Origin: RGIG1828 sp045586905
GTDB taxonomy: Bacteria; Bacillota; Clostridia; UMGS1810
Direction: 5' to 3'
DNA: 64,000 bases
Assembly: GCA_045586905.1 (NCBI GenBank)
Contig: JAZNBF010000014.1
Location: forward strand, 19,482-83,481
Shown here piece after piece: positions 14,733-22,416 of the stretch. The notes beneath the pieces are model-generated. The model was given only the letters and a program-made list of their open reading frames with translations, was not told the origin of the DNA and did no database searches. The translations under genes were made by a program, and so were the position numbers. The stretch's first letter is position 1, and each line of letters starts with the position of its first letter.

Positions 14733-15739
14733 AAATCTAAAAACATTGCAACAACAAGCTCTGCCATGGATTTTGAAAGATTTGTTTTATTCTTTATAGC
14801 CTGTTTTGCCCTTTCTGTGTCGATGTAGTCACTGCCCGATATTCTGCCAAAGCTGAAAAGCCCGTATCCGTAGCGGTCGTCCCGGCCAAAGCCGCTGAGG
14901 TCTTCTGTGTAGATGTTTAACAGAAGACGGATTTCATCGGGAGTGAGGAAACGGTTGTAACGCATTCGTCCCTTTGATTGCAAAATGGCAACAGCACCTG
15001 TTATTATGGGAGTGGCCATGGATGTGCCGCTGAGGGTTGCATAGGTGTTGTTTTTATAGGTGGAGTAGATGTCGATGCCTGCGGCAGATATCTCAGCGCT
15101 GGGGCCCCGTGAACTGAAGCTTGCTATGTGCTTGCCGCAGTCAACTGCCGAAACAGCAATGGTCTCATTAAAGCTTGCAGGATAACCCATGGCGCCCTCT
15201 CCCTTTTCGCCTTCGTTGCCTGCCGCACAAATCATGGTTATGCCATTTTTGCGTGCAAGCTTCACAAGAGCGGCATAACGCCCCGATGAAAAAGATGACG
15301 AAAACGACATGTTTATAACGCTGACTCTGCACTTTATGAGCCACAGTATACTTTTTTCTATCGCCTGATAGTCGGTTTTTCCATGGGTGTCGAAAGCTTT
15401 GCAGATGTACAGTTCTGACAAGGGAGCAACTCCAACCACGCCGATGCCATTTTTCTCGGCAGCTACGATTCCTGCCACATGGGTGCCATGTCCGTTGGTG
15501 TCTTCTATATCATAAATTCCGGTGCCCGAAAAAGAAATACCGTCTTTAATGCGCTCTTTAAGATCGGGATGGGTGGTGTCGATGCCTGTGTCTATTATTC
15601 CCACTCTTATGCCCTCTCCCATTGTCTCCTTCCATTCGAGAGGAGCGCCGACCATTCTGACTCCATAGTCGACAACCTCCTCACCAGATCCTTTGTCTGA
15701 ACTTATGAAGGTGTATTCACTTATTTTAAAATTTTTCAT
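14729..15739 (-). CDS. Subtilisin-like serine protease (S8), no signal peptide
   Basis: S8-family protease of 336 residues. The catalytic triad is visible: Asp50 in VGIIDTGIDTTHPDL, His84 in NGHGTHVAG, and the Ser in GTSMATPIITG (around residue 240), with the oxyanion Asn in AAGNEG. There is no signal peptide and only a short N-terminal extension, resembling intracellular subtilisins (IspA) that act on cytoplasmic proteins, often late in growth or sporulation. The C-terminal ~35 residues after the catalytic domain are helical. Its promoter region is shared with the divergent nucleotidyltransferase. Confidence 0.92.
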   Translation of the reverse strand: MKNFKISEYTFISSDKGSGEEVVDYGVRMVGAPLEWKETMGEGIRVGIIDTGIDTTHPDLKERIKDGISFSGTGIYDIEDTNGHGTHVAGIVAAEKNGIGVVGVAPLSELYICKAFDTHGKTDYQAIEKSILWLIKCRVSVINMSFSSSFSSGRYAALVKLARKNGITMICAAGNEGEKGEGAMGYPASFNETIAVSAVDCGKHIASFSSRGPSAEISAAGIDIYSTYKNNTYATLSGTSMATPIITGAVAILQSKGRMRYNRFLTPDEIRLLLNIYTEDLSGFGRDDRYGYGLFSFGRISGSDYIDTERAKQAIKNKTNLSKSMAELVVAMFLDF

Positions 15740-15995
15740 ATCACATCTCTCCAGAGTTTATTTGCTATTATATGAAAAACATTTCATGTTTGACATTGGA
15801 GATGAAATTATAAGCTTCATAAAGCAAAACGACTATTAAATAATTAGATAAATATTACAAAGACCAAACATAATATTTTGTGACTTTTTTCATATATACA
15901 AAAGACATATTTTGTAATATAATTATAACGTATGTGGATTGTTAGGTCTACTTATCACGATTACTTAAAACACAAAATTACAGGAGATGCTGAAA
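15740..15995 (+). promoter_or_regulatory. Divergent intergenic region with a possible plus-strand promoter
   Basis: AT-rich, no gene. TATACA (15895-15900) and TATAAT (15918-15923) with a 17-base spacer could drive the nucleotidyltransferase. The -35 is weak. Nothing else recognisable. Confidence 0.4.
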
Positions 15996-16841
15996 ATGGA
16001 CACAACTTTATTGGTAATGGCTGCCGGAATGGGTTCCCGTTTTGGCGGGCTGAAGCAAATTGCTCCCATGGGCAAAAATGGTGAAATCATACTTGACTTT
16101 TCAGTATATGATGCAATCAAAGCAGGCTTCAACAAGGCGGTTTTCATCATAAAAAAAGAAATAGAACACGACTTCAGAGAAGCAGCAGGAAAAAGAATTG
16201 AAAAGATGATTGACACAGAATATGTTTTCCAGCAGATTGATTCATCTCTTCCAAACGGTTTTTCAGTGCCCGACTGCAGAAAGAAACCCTGGGGAACAGG
16301 TCACGCTGTTCTTTGCGCAAAAGACGCTGTAAAAACCCCATTTGCAGCAATCAATGCAGATGACTACTATGGCAGAAATTCATTAAAGCTTGTCCACTCT
16401 GCTCTTGTTGGCGGAAGTGAAATCTGTATGGCAGGTTTCAGACTTGGTAACACCTTAACCGAAAACGGTACCGTGAGCAGAGGCATTTGTGAAATAGAAA
16501 ACGGACTTTTGAAATCGGTAACCGAGCACACAGCTCTCGACAAAAACTCACCCTTCCCCATGGACACCGTTGTTTCCATGAACATGTGGGGATTTAAGCC
16601 AACAATATTCGATGAGCTTGAAACAAGATTTGAAGATTTCCTCAAAAATCTTTCAAACCCTGAAAAAGAAGAGTTTTTCCTTCCTTTTGTTGTGGACGAC
16701 CTTATTAAAACAAGAAATCAGAAAGTTGACGCCTACATATCTGATGACAAGTGGTATGGCGTAACATATAAAGAAGATACCCCCTCGGTAAGAGAGGCAC
16801 TTCAAAAACTTATGGAAGAAGGTTATTACGATGGGATCTAA
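15996..16841 (+). CDS. Sugar-phosphate nucleotidyltransferase family protein
   Basis: NTP-transferase (GT-A) fold of about 281 residues. The nucleotide-binding signature LLVMAAGMGSRFGGLKQIAPMGKNG is at the N-terminus, PWGTGHAVLCAKDAV and the metal-binding AINADDYYG follow, as in UDP/dTDP-sugar pyrophosphorylases. An ATG nine bases upstream exists, but AGGAG is at the right distance for the ATG at 15996. The stop overlaps the start of the next gene, a sugar-kinase-like protein, by 11 bases. Together they could turn a free hexose or N-acetylhexosamine into a nucleotide sugar, as in the NahK/uridylyltransferase pair of the lacto-N-biose pathway (inference). Confidence 0.85.
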   Translation: MDTTLLVMAAGMGSRFGGLKQIAPMGKNGEIILDFSVYDAIKAGFNKAVFIIKKEIEHDFREAAGKRIEKMIDTEYVFQQIDSSLPNGFSVPDCRKKPWGTGHAVLCAKDAVKTPFAAINADDYYGRNSLKLVHSALVGGSEICMAGFRLGNTLTENGTVSRGICEIENGLLKSVTEHTALDKNSPFPMDTVVSMNMWGFKPTIFDELETRFEDFLKNLSNPEKEEFFLPFVVDDLIKTRNQKVDAYISDDKWYGVTYKEDTPSVREALQKLMEEGYYDGI

Positions 16842-17913
16842 CATAGCCCCAATAAACGAAATAATGCATGCTTTTTCAATTAAGTTTGATGTCGACCCTT
16901 ACGGTGACGGTCATATCAATGACACATATCTTGCAGATGCAAAACCCCGCTACATACTTCAGAGAATCAACACAGCTGTTTTCAAAAATCCCCAGAAACT
17001 TATGGAGAACATCTGGAATGTTACCGAGCATCTCAGAGGAATAATAGAAAAAAACGGAGGCAATCCAAACAGAGAAACTCTCACTGTTATAAAAACAAGA
17101 GATGACAAGCTGTTTTATGAGGCAAGTGACGGAAAATGTTACAGAGTGTATATTTTCATTGACAACACTCTTTCTCTAAACCTCCCCGAAAACCCCACTC
17201 AGTTTGAAAACTCTGCAAAGGCTTTCGGTCGTTTTCAAAATATGCTTGCAAGTTTTGATGCTTCTTCTCTTTATGAGACTATACCCGATTTTCATAACAC
17301 ACCAAAGAGAACCGAAAACCTTAAAGCTGCCTACGAAAAAAATGCTGCAGGCAGAAAAGATGAGGTTGAGGAGATTTACAACGAATATCTCAAATTTGCA
17401 GAGGACTGTGCTGTTATAACAAACGATCTTGAATCGGGTGCTATTCCCAAACGAGTTACCCACAATGACACAAAGCTCAACAACGTGTTGTTTGATCCTG
17501 TGACACAGGAAGGCGTTTGCGTTATCGACCTCGATACCGTTATGCCGGGTTCTCTCCTCTTTGACTATGGCGATTCACTCCGTTTTGGTGCTTCTACTGC
17601 TGTTGAAGATGAGGCCGACCTTGACAAGGTATGGTTTGACCTTGAATATTTTGAAAGCTACACAAGAGGTTTCCTCTCCGAGCTCAAAGAAACAATCACA
17701 AAGCGCGAGGTTGAGCTTATGCCACTCGCTGCACTCACCATGACATATGAATGCGGCATACGCTTCCTCACTGACTATCTCGACGGTGACACATACTTCA
17801 AAATTCACTATCCTGATCAGAACCTTGTGAGAGCTAAAAACCATCTCAAGCTTTGTCAGGACATTTTCTCAAAGCTTGGCGACATGAAAAAAATAGTTGA
17901 AAAATACATGTAA
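16831..17913 (+). CDS. Phosphotransferase family kinase (N-acetylhexosamine kinase-like)
   Basis: Aminoglycoside-phosphotransferase/NahK-like kinase of 360 residues. It has the N-terminal ATP-binding lobe (YGDGHINDTYLA, RYILQRINTAVF), the catalytic Brenner loop HNDTKLNNVLFD and the metal-binding VIDLDTVMPG. The start lies inside the nucleotidyltransferase gene and the two are translationally coupled. The likely reaction is anomeric phosphorylation of a free sugar in the cytoplasm, feeding the nucleotidyltransferase; choline/homoserine kinases share the fold, so the substrate is open. Confidence 0.82.
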   Translation: MGSNIAPINEIMHAFSIKFDVDPYGDGHINDTYLADAKPRYILQRINTAVFKNPQKLMENIWNVTEHLRGIIEKNGGNPNRETLTVIKTRDDKLFYEASDGKCYRVYIFIDNTLSLNLPENPTQFENSAKAFGRFQNMLASFDASSLYETIPDFHNTPKRTENLKAAYEKNAAGRKDEVEEIYNEYLKFAEDCAVITNDLESGAIPKRVTHNDTKLNNVLFDPVTQEGVCVIDLDTVMPGSLLFDYGDSLRFGASTAVEDEADLDKVWFDLEYFESYTRGFLSELKETITKREVELMPLAALTMTYECGIRFLTDYLDGDTYFKIHYPDQNLVRAKNHLKLCQDIFSKLGDMKKIVEKYM

Positions 17914-17953
17914 TCTGACATAAGTTTAATTTGTCTGAAACCATTTTTCGACA

Positions 17954-17984
17954 GTATACAAATCAAAGCCTTCGGGAAAGATTT
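17954..17984 (+). promoter_or_regulatory. Probable SigF/SigG-type promoter of sigG
   Basis: GTATA (17954-17958), 16 bases, GGAAAGATTT (17975-17984) fits the SigF consensus GYATA-N15-GGnnAnAnTR at nearly all fixed positions. The expected start point, about 17991, falls in the loop of the hairpin described next, so this transcript would lack the hairpin's left arm. Confidence 0.55.
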
Positions 17985-18020
17985 TATTGCAGACATAAAA
18001 TCTTTCTCGGAGGTTTTTTT
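17969..18020 (+). promoter_or_regulatory. Terminator-like hairpin that hides the sigG ribosome-binding site
   Basis: Left arm 17969-17987, 7-base loop, right arm 17995-18013: all 19 positions can pair (two G-U). The right arm ends in CGGAGG, the sigG Shine-Dalgarno, and T7 follows up to the ATG. It would terminate read-through from the kinase gene (stop 17913) and block translation of long transcripts. A similar sequestering hairpin is known before spoIIIG in B. subtilis. Confidence 0.8.
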
Positions 18021-18791
18021 ATGATAAACAAGGTAGAAATTTGCGGTGTGAACACGTCTAAACTTCCGGTGCTTTCAAACGACGAAAAGCTCAGACTTTT
18101 TGACAGGATAAAAAAAGGTGACAAGGAAGCAAGAGAAGAATTTATAAGCGGTAATTTAAGGCTTGTGCTTTCTGTTATACAAAAATTTTCAGGACGTGGC
18201 GAAAATGCCGACGACCTTTTTCAGGTGGGTTGCATCGGGCTTATAAAATCTGTGGATAATTTTGATCTTTCACAAAATGTAAAGTTTTCCACTTATGCAG
18301 TACCGATGATTATTGGTGAGATAAGAAGATATCTGCGTGACAATAACTCCATAAGAGTGAGCAGATCGCTGAGAGATACAGCCTACAAGGCACTGGGAGC
18401 AAAAGAAAGACTTATGGCCAGAAACGAGACAGAGCCTACCATTGACGAAATTGCAAAAGAGCTTGGCATGGAAAAGGAAGACATTGTGTTTGCTCTTGAT
18501 GCAATACAGGAGCCTGTGTCGCTTTTTGAACCTGTGTATAATGACGGAAATGATGCAATTTTTGTGATGGATCAGCTGAGCGACGAAAAAAGTCTTGACG
18601 AGAACTGGCTTGAAGAAATATCACTTAAAGAAGCAATGAAAAAACTCGGCGACCGTGAAAAGCACATTATCAATCTCAGATTTTACAAAGGCAGAACTCA
18701 GATGGAAGTGGCAAAGGAGCTCGGAATAAGTCAGGCACAGGTTTCGAGGCTTGAAAAAACAGCACTAAAATCGATGAAGAAAAACATGTGA
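18021..18791 (+). CDS. sigG: Sporulation sigma factor SigG (late forespore)
   Basis: Sigma-70 family factor of 256 residues that directs late forespore transcription. It starts MINKVEICGVNTSKLPVLSN, the conserved SigG N-terminus, followed by region 2 (NLRLVLSVIQKFSGRGENADDLFQVGCIGLIKSVDNFD, TYAVPMIIGEIRRYLRDN), region 3 (VSRSLRDTAYKAL) and region 4 (GRTQMEVAKELGISQAQVSRLEK). A longer frame opening at 17931 is ruled out by the GGAGG in front of ATG 18021. Here it is not next to spoIIGA-sigE as in B. subtilis but alone between a sugar kinase and a PurF homologue. It shows that the organism has the endospore programme. Confidence 0.95.
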   Translation: MINKVEICGVNTSKLPVLSNDEKLRLFDRIKKGDKEAREEFISGNLRLVLSVIQKFSGRGENADDLFQVGCIGLIKSVDNFDLSQNVKFSTYAVPMIIGEIRRYLRDNNSIRVSRSLRDTAYKALGAKERLMARNETEPTIDEIAKELGMEKEDIVFALDAIQEPVSLFEPVYNDGNDAIFVMDQLSDEKSLDENWLEEISLKEAMKKLGDREKHIINLRFYKGRTQMEVAKELGISQAQVSRLEKTALKSMKKNM

Positions 18792-18865
18792 TGACAAAAT
18801 AAACCAAAACAAATCATGAATTTCAATTAAAAAAAACACATATGCACAATATTGCCCAGTGGTTG

Positions 18866-18895
18866 TTGACTAAAACCCCCTTTGCATGTTATACT
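18866..18895 (+). promoter_or_regulatory. Vegetative promoter of the PurF-like gene
   Basis: TTGACT (18866-18871), 18 bases, TATACT (18890-18895) with an extended TG motif. The leader is about 30 bases, too short for a riboswitch. Confidence 0.75.
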
Positions 18896-18933
18896 CTTAA
18901 TATATTACAATACTAACAACGGAGGTATATATA

Positions 18934-20358
18934 ATGGGTGGTTTTTTTGGAGCTGTGTGTCGCCATGATGCAGTGACAGATGTTTTTTTCGGGACAGATT
19001 ATCACTCTCATCTTGGAACAAGACGCGCAGGTATGGCAGCGTATGACACTGAAAAAGGACTGCAAAGAGAAATTCACAATATAGAAAATTCACCATTCAG
19101 AACAAAGTTTGACGATGTTGGTGAAAACATGAAAGGTCATGCTGCTATTGGATGTATCAGCGACTATGACCCCCAGCCTCTTACGATAAAATCAAGTCTG
19201 GGTACATATGCAATATGCGTTATAGGAAGAATCAACAATTCCGACCAGATAATTGATCAGTATCTGTCTTTTACTCACGGTCACTTCAATGCCATGACCG
19301 GTGGCATTATAAATGCAACAGAAATTGTGGCTGCACTTATAGGTCAGAAGAGCAGTTTTGAAGACGGAATACGTTTTGCTCAGGAAACCATTGACGGTAC
19401 AGCTTCAATTCTCATTTTAAAAGATGACGGTACTATAATTGCCGCCCGTGACAGACTTGGCAGACTGCCTGTGATCATTGGCAAATGTGAAGACGGAATG
19501 TGCGTGACTTTTGAATCGTTTGCAGCTCACAAGCTTGGCTATGAGATAGAAAAAGAACTTGGCCCCGGAGAGATTGTTCAGCTTACAAAAGATGAGCTTA
19601 CAGTGCTTAAAGAGCCTCTGGAGAAGATGAAGATTTGCGCATTTTTGTGGTCGTATTATGGTTATCCCACCTCTTCATATGAAGGAATCAATGTCGAGGT
19701 TATGCGCAACAGAAACGGTGAAATAATGGCAAAAAATGATATGGCATGCAAAAACGCCGAGGATATCGATTATGTTGGCGGTGTGCCCGATTCGGGAACT
19801 CCACACGCCATTGGATATGCAAACGGATGTCACATTCCTTTTGCCCGTCCTTTTATAAAATACACACCCACCTGGGCAAGAAGCTTCACCCCTACTCATC
19901 AGAACGAAAGAAACAGAATTGCAAAGATGAAACAGATTGCTGTGCACGATCTTATAGAAGACAAGAACCTTCTTTTTGTTGATGACTCGATAGTGCGAGG
20001 TACTCAGCTAAAAGAGACTGTTGATTTTCTTTATGACAACGGTGCAAAATCGGTGCACATGCGCTCAGCTTGTCCTCCCATTATGTATGCCTGCAAATAT
20101 CTGAATTTTTCAAGAAGCAACAATGAAATGGACCTTGTTACAAGAAAAACAATAATGGAGCTTGAAGGTGAAGAAGGCTTTAAGTATATTGATGAGTATA
20201 GTGACAGTTCTACCGAAAGAGGTAAAAAGCTGAGAGAGGCTATATGCGAGAATCTTAATTTCAAATCGCTGGAATTTCAGACCGTAGACGGCATTGTGGA
20301 AGCGATTGGCATTGACAAATGCAAGCTCTGCACATACTGCTGGAATGGAAAAGAATAA
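18934..20358 (+). CDS. Amidophosphoribosyltransferase homologue lacking the N-terminal cysteine
   Basis: 474-residue PurF homologue: an Ntn glutaminase-like domain (about 1-230) followed by a phosphoribosyltransferase domain with the PRPP loop LLFVDDSIVRGTQ. Classical PurF exposes Cys as residue 1 after removal of Met; this protein begins MGGFFGAVCRHD, so no cysteine is at position 2 and the usual amidotransferase nucleophile is missing. I know this GGFFG type from Bacteroidetes and Clostridia, so it appears to be a conserved variant rather than a mutation. It may use ammonia or another donor. C-terminal CKLCTYC could bind metal. Strong promoter upstream and terminator downstream; single-gene unit. 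Confidence 0.88.
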   Translation: MGGFFGAVCRHDAVTDVFFGTDYHSHLGTRRAGMAAYDTEKGLQREIHNIENSPFRTKFDDVGENMKGHAAIGCISDYDPQPLTIKSSLGTYAICVIGRINNSDQIIDQYLSFTHGHFNAMTGGIINATEIVAALIGQKSSFEDGIRFAQETIDGTASILILKDDGTIIAARDRLGRLPVIIGKCEDGMCVTFESFAAHKLGYEIEKELGPGEIVQLTKDELTVLKEPLEKMKICAFLWSYYGYPTSSYEGINVEVMRNRNGEIMAKNDMACKNAEDIDYVGGVPDSGTPHAIGYANGCHIPFARPFIKYTPTWARSFTPTHQNERNRIAKMKQIAVHDLIEDKNLLFVDDSIVRGTQLKETVDFLYDNGAKSVHMRSACPPIMYACKYLNFSRSNNEMDLVTRKTIMELEGEEGFKYIDEYSDSSTERGKKLREAICENLNFKSLEFQTVDGIVEAIGIDKCKLCTYCWNGKE

Positions 20359-20479
20359 GTGGTTGATACTCAACCACAATGAAATGCCTTTGGCATGAAT
20401 TGAAATCAAAGATTTCATGAATTGAGCCTTGTGGCTCATGAATTGCACCTTAGGTGCATTCAAAAACAATTTGTTTTAT
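20359..20479. repeat. Chain of six short hairpins with constant ATGAATT linkers
   Basis: Directly after the stop codon come consecutive small palindromes with different arms: GTGGTTGA/TCAACCAC, ATGCC/GGCAT, GAAATC/GATTTC, GAGCC/GGCTC, GCACC/GGTGC and AAAACA/TGTTTT. Units 2-5 are joined by (ATG)AATT. Each arm differs between units but is matched by its partner, so the folding is kept and the sequence is not. No coding potential. Confidence 0.8.
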
Positions 20480-20493
20480 GTACCATGTCCAAA

Positions 20494-20526
20494 AGACAGA
20501 AACAATTTTGTTTCTGTCTTTTTTTT
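20494..20526 (+). terminator. Terminator of the PurF-like gene
   Basis: Twelve-base perfect stem (AGACAGAAACAA and complement at 20508-20519), a 2-base centre and T8. Confidence 0.92.
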
Positions 20527-20541
20527 GTCGAAATGTTTTTG

Positions 20542-20570
20542 TTGCATTTTCCTGATTAAAATGCTATACT
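20542..20570 (+). promoter_or_regulatory. Promoter of a small RNA
   Basis: TTGCAT, 17 bases, TATACT. The predicted start (about 20577) coincides with the first base of a 12-base closing stem. Confidence 0.65.
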
Positions 20571-20576
20571 TAAATA

Positions 20577-20750
20577 GCCAAACACAATTAAATATTTTAT
20601 TGCATATTATAAAGCATATATTTTTACTTTGGTAAAAATACAGGCTCTGCTTTTGCATGCTTTATAGTAGGCAATTTGATTGTGTTTGGCGACATATCGG
20701 GGCTATGTATTTTTCGAGTGTGTAGCTCCGAGTGAGCTGCACACTTTTTT
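20577..20750 (+). ncRNA. Independently transcribed structured small RNA, 6S-like
   Basis: About 174 nt with its own promoter and its own terminator (GTGTGTAGCTC / GAGCTGCACAC stem, T6, 20718-20750) and no ORF. GCCAAACACAAT at the 5' end pairs exactly with 20679-20690. Inside are an asymmetric AU-rich internal loop, ATTGC/GCAAT, ATAAAGCAT/ATGCTTTAT and an apical hairpin. A long irregular helix with a central bubble is the 6S RNA (ssrS) shape, but I cannot confirm the family from sequence alone. Confidence 0.5.
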
Positions 20751-20908
20751 ATAACATAGGAAATTGCGCGAGACAGTGCGCAATTTTGCTTGTTTCAAAA
20801 AAGATTTCCTTTTTGCCCCCAAGAGTGGGGGCAGGGGGTTGATGATTGAAAATCTTTTTTATTTCCGGAAAAATAAAGAGTAGAATTTTTATTGAAAGAG
20901 GTGAAACC
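20751..20908. repeat. Non-coding stretch with nested inverted repeats
   Basis: AAATTGCGC/GCGCAATTT (20761-20786), then a two-level structure: outer AAAAAAGATTT/AAATCTTTTTT (20797-20860) around TGCCCCCA/TGGGGGCA. The latter ends in T6 and may be a terminator or a dispersed repeat. No gene seen. Confidence 0.5.
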
Positions 20909-21040
20909 ATGGAAAACTACAAGAAATTATATTATGAACTTTTTAATAAAATTACAGATATAATCGAAGAATTAAAGCAAATACAAATAGATGTTGAAGA
21001 AAAATTTATTTGTGATAAAAATAAAAGGGCAAAAAATTAA
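20909..21040 (+). CDS. Small conserved-looking protein, 43 residues
   Basis: MENYKKLYYELFNKITDIIEE... followed by a Lys/Glu-rich tail; a single amphipathic helix. The ATG at 20909 follows GAAAGAGGTGAAACC; a frame opening at 20846 would add an unlikely basic N-terminus. I recall similar 40-60-residue small proteins in Clostridia, of unknown function, sometimes next to mobile or repetitive DNA. It stands alone between the small RNA and the terminator at 21155. Confidence 0.6.
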   Translation: MENYKKLYYELFNKITDIIEELKQIQIDVEEKFICDKNKRAKN

Positions 21041-21062
21041 AGTTACCTGATAAAGCATCAGA

Positions 21063-21137
21063 GCAAAGCGTTTCCTCGTAGGAATCTTGCATTTTTGCGA
21101 AGCAAAAAGCACCAATTCCGAAGAGGAAATGCTTTGC
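21063..21137. repeat. Large imperfect palindrome with inner hairpin
   Basis: GCAAAGCGTTTCCTC (21063-21077) pairs with 21123-21137 (one G-U), then GGAAT/ATTCC, then an inner TTTTTGC/GCAAAAA hairpin. It looks like a dispersed palindromic repeat rather than a terminator. Confidence 0.6.
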
Positions 21138-21154
21138 GACTAAAGAGGTTAAAA

Positions 21155-21190
21155 AGAAAAACATCGTCTTGTTTCAGACGATGTTTTTCT
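21155..21190. terminator. Bidirectional terminator between the small ORF and dnaJ
   Basis: Fifteen-base perfect stem (AGAAAAACATCGTCT and complement) with a 6-base loop; runs of A and T on the two sides serve the convergent transcripts. Confidence 0.9.
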
Positions 21191-21220
21191 GCATATATAA
21201 TAATATTTTTACATCCCTTA

Positions 21221-22396
21221 TTATTTTTTGTCAAAAAAGTCTTTCATCTTATCAGCAAAGCTCTTACGCTGTTTATAGTTATTTTCACCGCTTGCTTTAG
21301 CAAATTCGGCTATAATTTCCTTTTGCTCGGAAGAAAGATTTTTGGGAACTTCCACTGTGAGCTTTATGAGCATGTCGCCTCTCACACCACTTCTGACATG
21401 GGGTATGCCCTTGCCTTTCATGCGGACAACGGTTGAAGGTTGTGTGCCTTCGGGCACTGTGTAGGTCATTTTGCCGAGCTCATATTTTTTGTCGGGATCT
21501 AAAATTGGAATCTCGATGTCGGCACCAAGTGTTGCCTGAACAAAAGTGATGGGGACCTCTAAGTTGACATCATAGCCTGTGCGTGTGAAAATGCTATGGC
21601 GTTTGATGGAAACTGTTACTAAAAGATCGCCCGAGGGACCACCCTTTGTGCCTGCATTGCCAAGACCACGGTAGCTCACCGTCTCGCCCGAATTTATGCC
21701 GGCAGGAATGTCGACCTCAATATTTTTGGCTCTCTTTACCTTGCCCTTGCCATTGCATTTCGGACAGGGGTTTTTGATGATAGAGCCTTCACCACGACAA
21801 TGGGGACAGGTCTGGGTGTTTATCATCTGACCAAACATGGTGTTCTGAACACTCTTTATCTGACCTGAGCCACCACAGTGCTGACAGGTTGTTTTGTCTG
21901 ATGAAGATTTGGCACCGGTGCCCTTGCATTCTTCGCAATCTTCGATAACATATATCTTAAGCTGTTTTTTTACGCCAAATGCCGCCTCTTCAAAGGAAAG
22001 AAGCACCCTTTCTTCGATGTCGGAGCCTTTGCGGGGACCGTTGCGGCGACGCTGAGAACCACCAAAGCCTCCGCCAAACATGGAGCCGAAAATGTCGCCA
22101 AGGTCATCGAAGCCCATGCCGCCAAAGCCGCCAAAGCCTCCTCCGCCCGGGCCACCGCCATAGTTTGGGTCAACACCGGCAAAACCAAACTGATCGTAGT
22201 TGGCTTTTTTCTGAGGATCGCTGAGCACTTCATAGGCTTCGCCTATTTCTTTGAATTTTACCTCTGCTTCCTTATCTCCGGGGTTAACATCGGGGTGATA
22301 TTTTTTTGCAAGACGTCTGTATGATTTTTTAATTTCATCGTCCGTGGCGCCCTTCTGGACGCCAAGGACTTCGTAATAATCTCTTTTATCTGCCAT
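21221..22396 (-). CDS. dnaJ: Chaperone DnaJ
   Basis: Hsp40 co-chaperone, 391 residues, that delivers substrates to DnaK and stimulates its ATPase. The J domain (1-70) has the HPD motif (KKYHPDVNPGD), followed by a Gly/Phe-rich region (FGGFGGMGF), a zinc-binding domain with four CxxCxGxG motifs (CEECKGTG, CQHCGGSG, CPHCRGEG, CPKCNGKG) and the C-terminal substrate-binding domains. Last gene of the hrcA operon, 20 bases after dnaK. Confidence 0.98.
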   Translation of the reverse strand: MADKRDYYEVLGVQKGATDDEIKKSYRRLAKKYHPDVNPGDKEAEVKFKEIGEAYEVLSDPQKKANYDQFGFAGVDPNYGGGPGGGGFGGFGGMGFDDLGDIFGSMFGGGFGGSQRRRNGPRKGSDIEERVLLSFEEAAFGVKKQLKIYVIEDCEECKGTGAKSSSDKTTCQHCGGSGQIKSVQNTMFGQMINTQTCPHCRGEGSIIKNPCPKCNGKGKVKRAKNIEVDIPAGINSGETVSYRGLGNAGTKGGPSGDLLVTVSIKRHSIFTRTGYDVNLEVPITFVQATLGADIEIPILDPDKKYELGKMTYTVPEGTQPSTVVRMKGKGIPHVRSGVRGDMLIKLTVEVPKNLSSEQKEIIAEFAKASGENNYKQRKSFADKMKDFFDKK

Positions 22397-22416
22397 GATT
22401 CTTTGTCTCTACTTTA

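Noticed and set aside
17931..18020. Upstream start of sigG adding 30 residues
   Set aside because: The extra residues are unlike SigG and would run through the hairpin; GGAGG fixes ATG 18021.
18896..18933. Purine riboswitch before the PurF-like gene
   Set aside because: Promoter leaves only about a 30-base leader, too short for an aptamer.
20359..20479. CRISPR array
   Set aside because: Units are themselves palindromes with variable arms and only short constant linkers; no constant 24-36-base repeats, no spacers, no cas genes.
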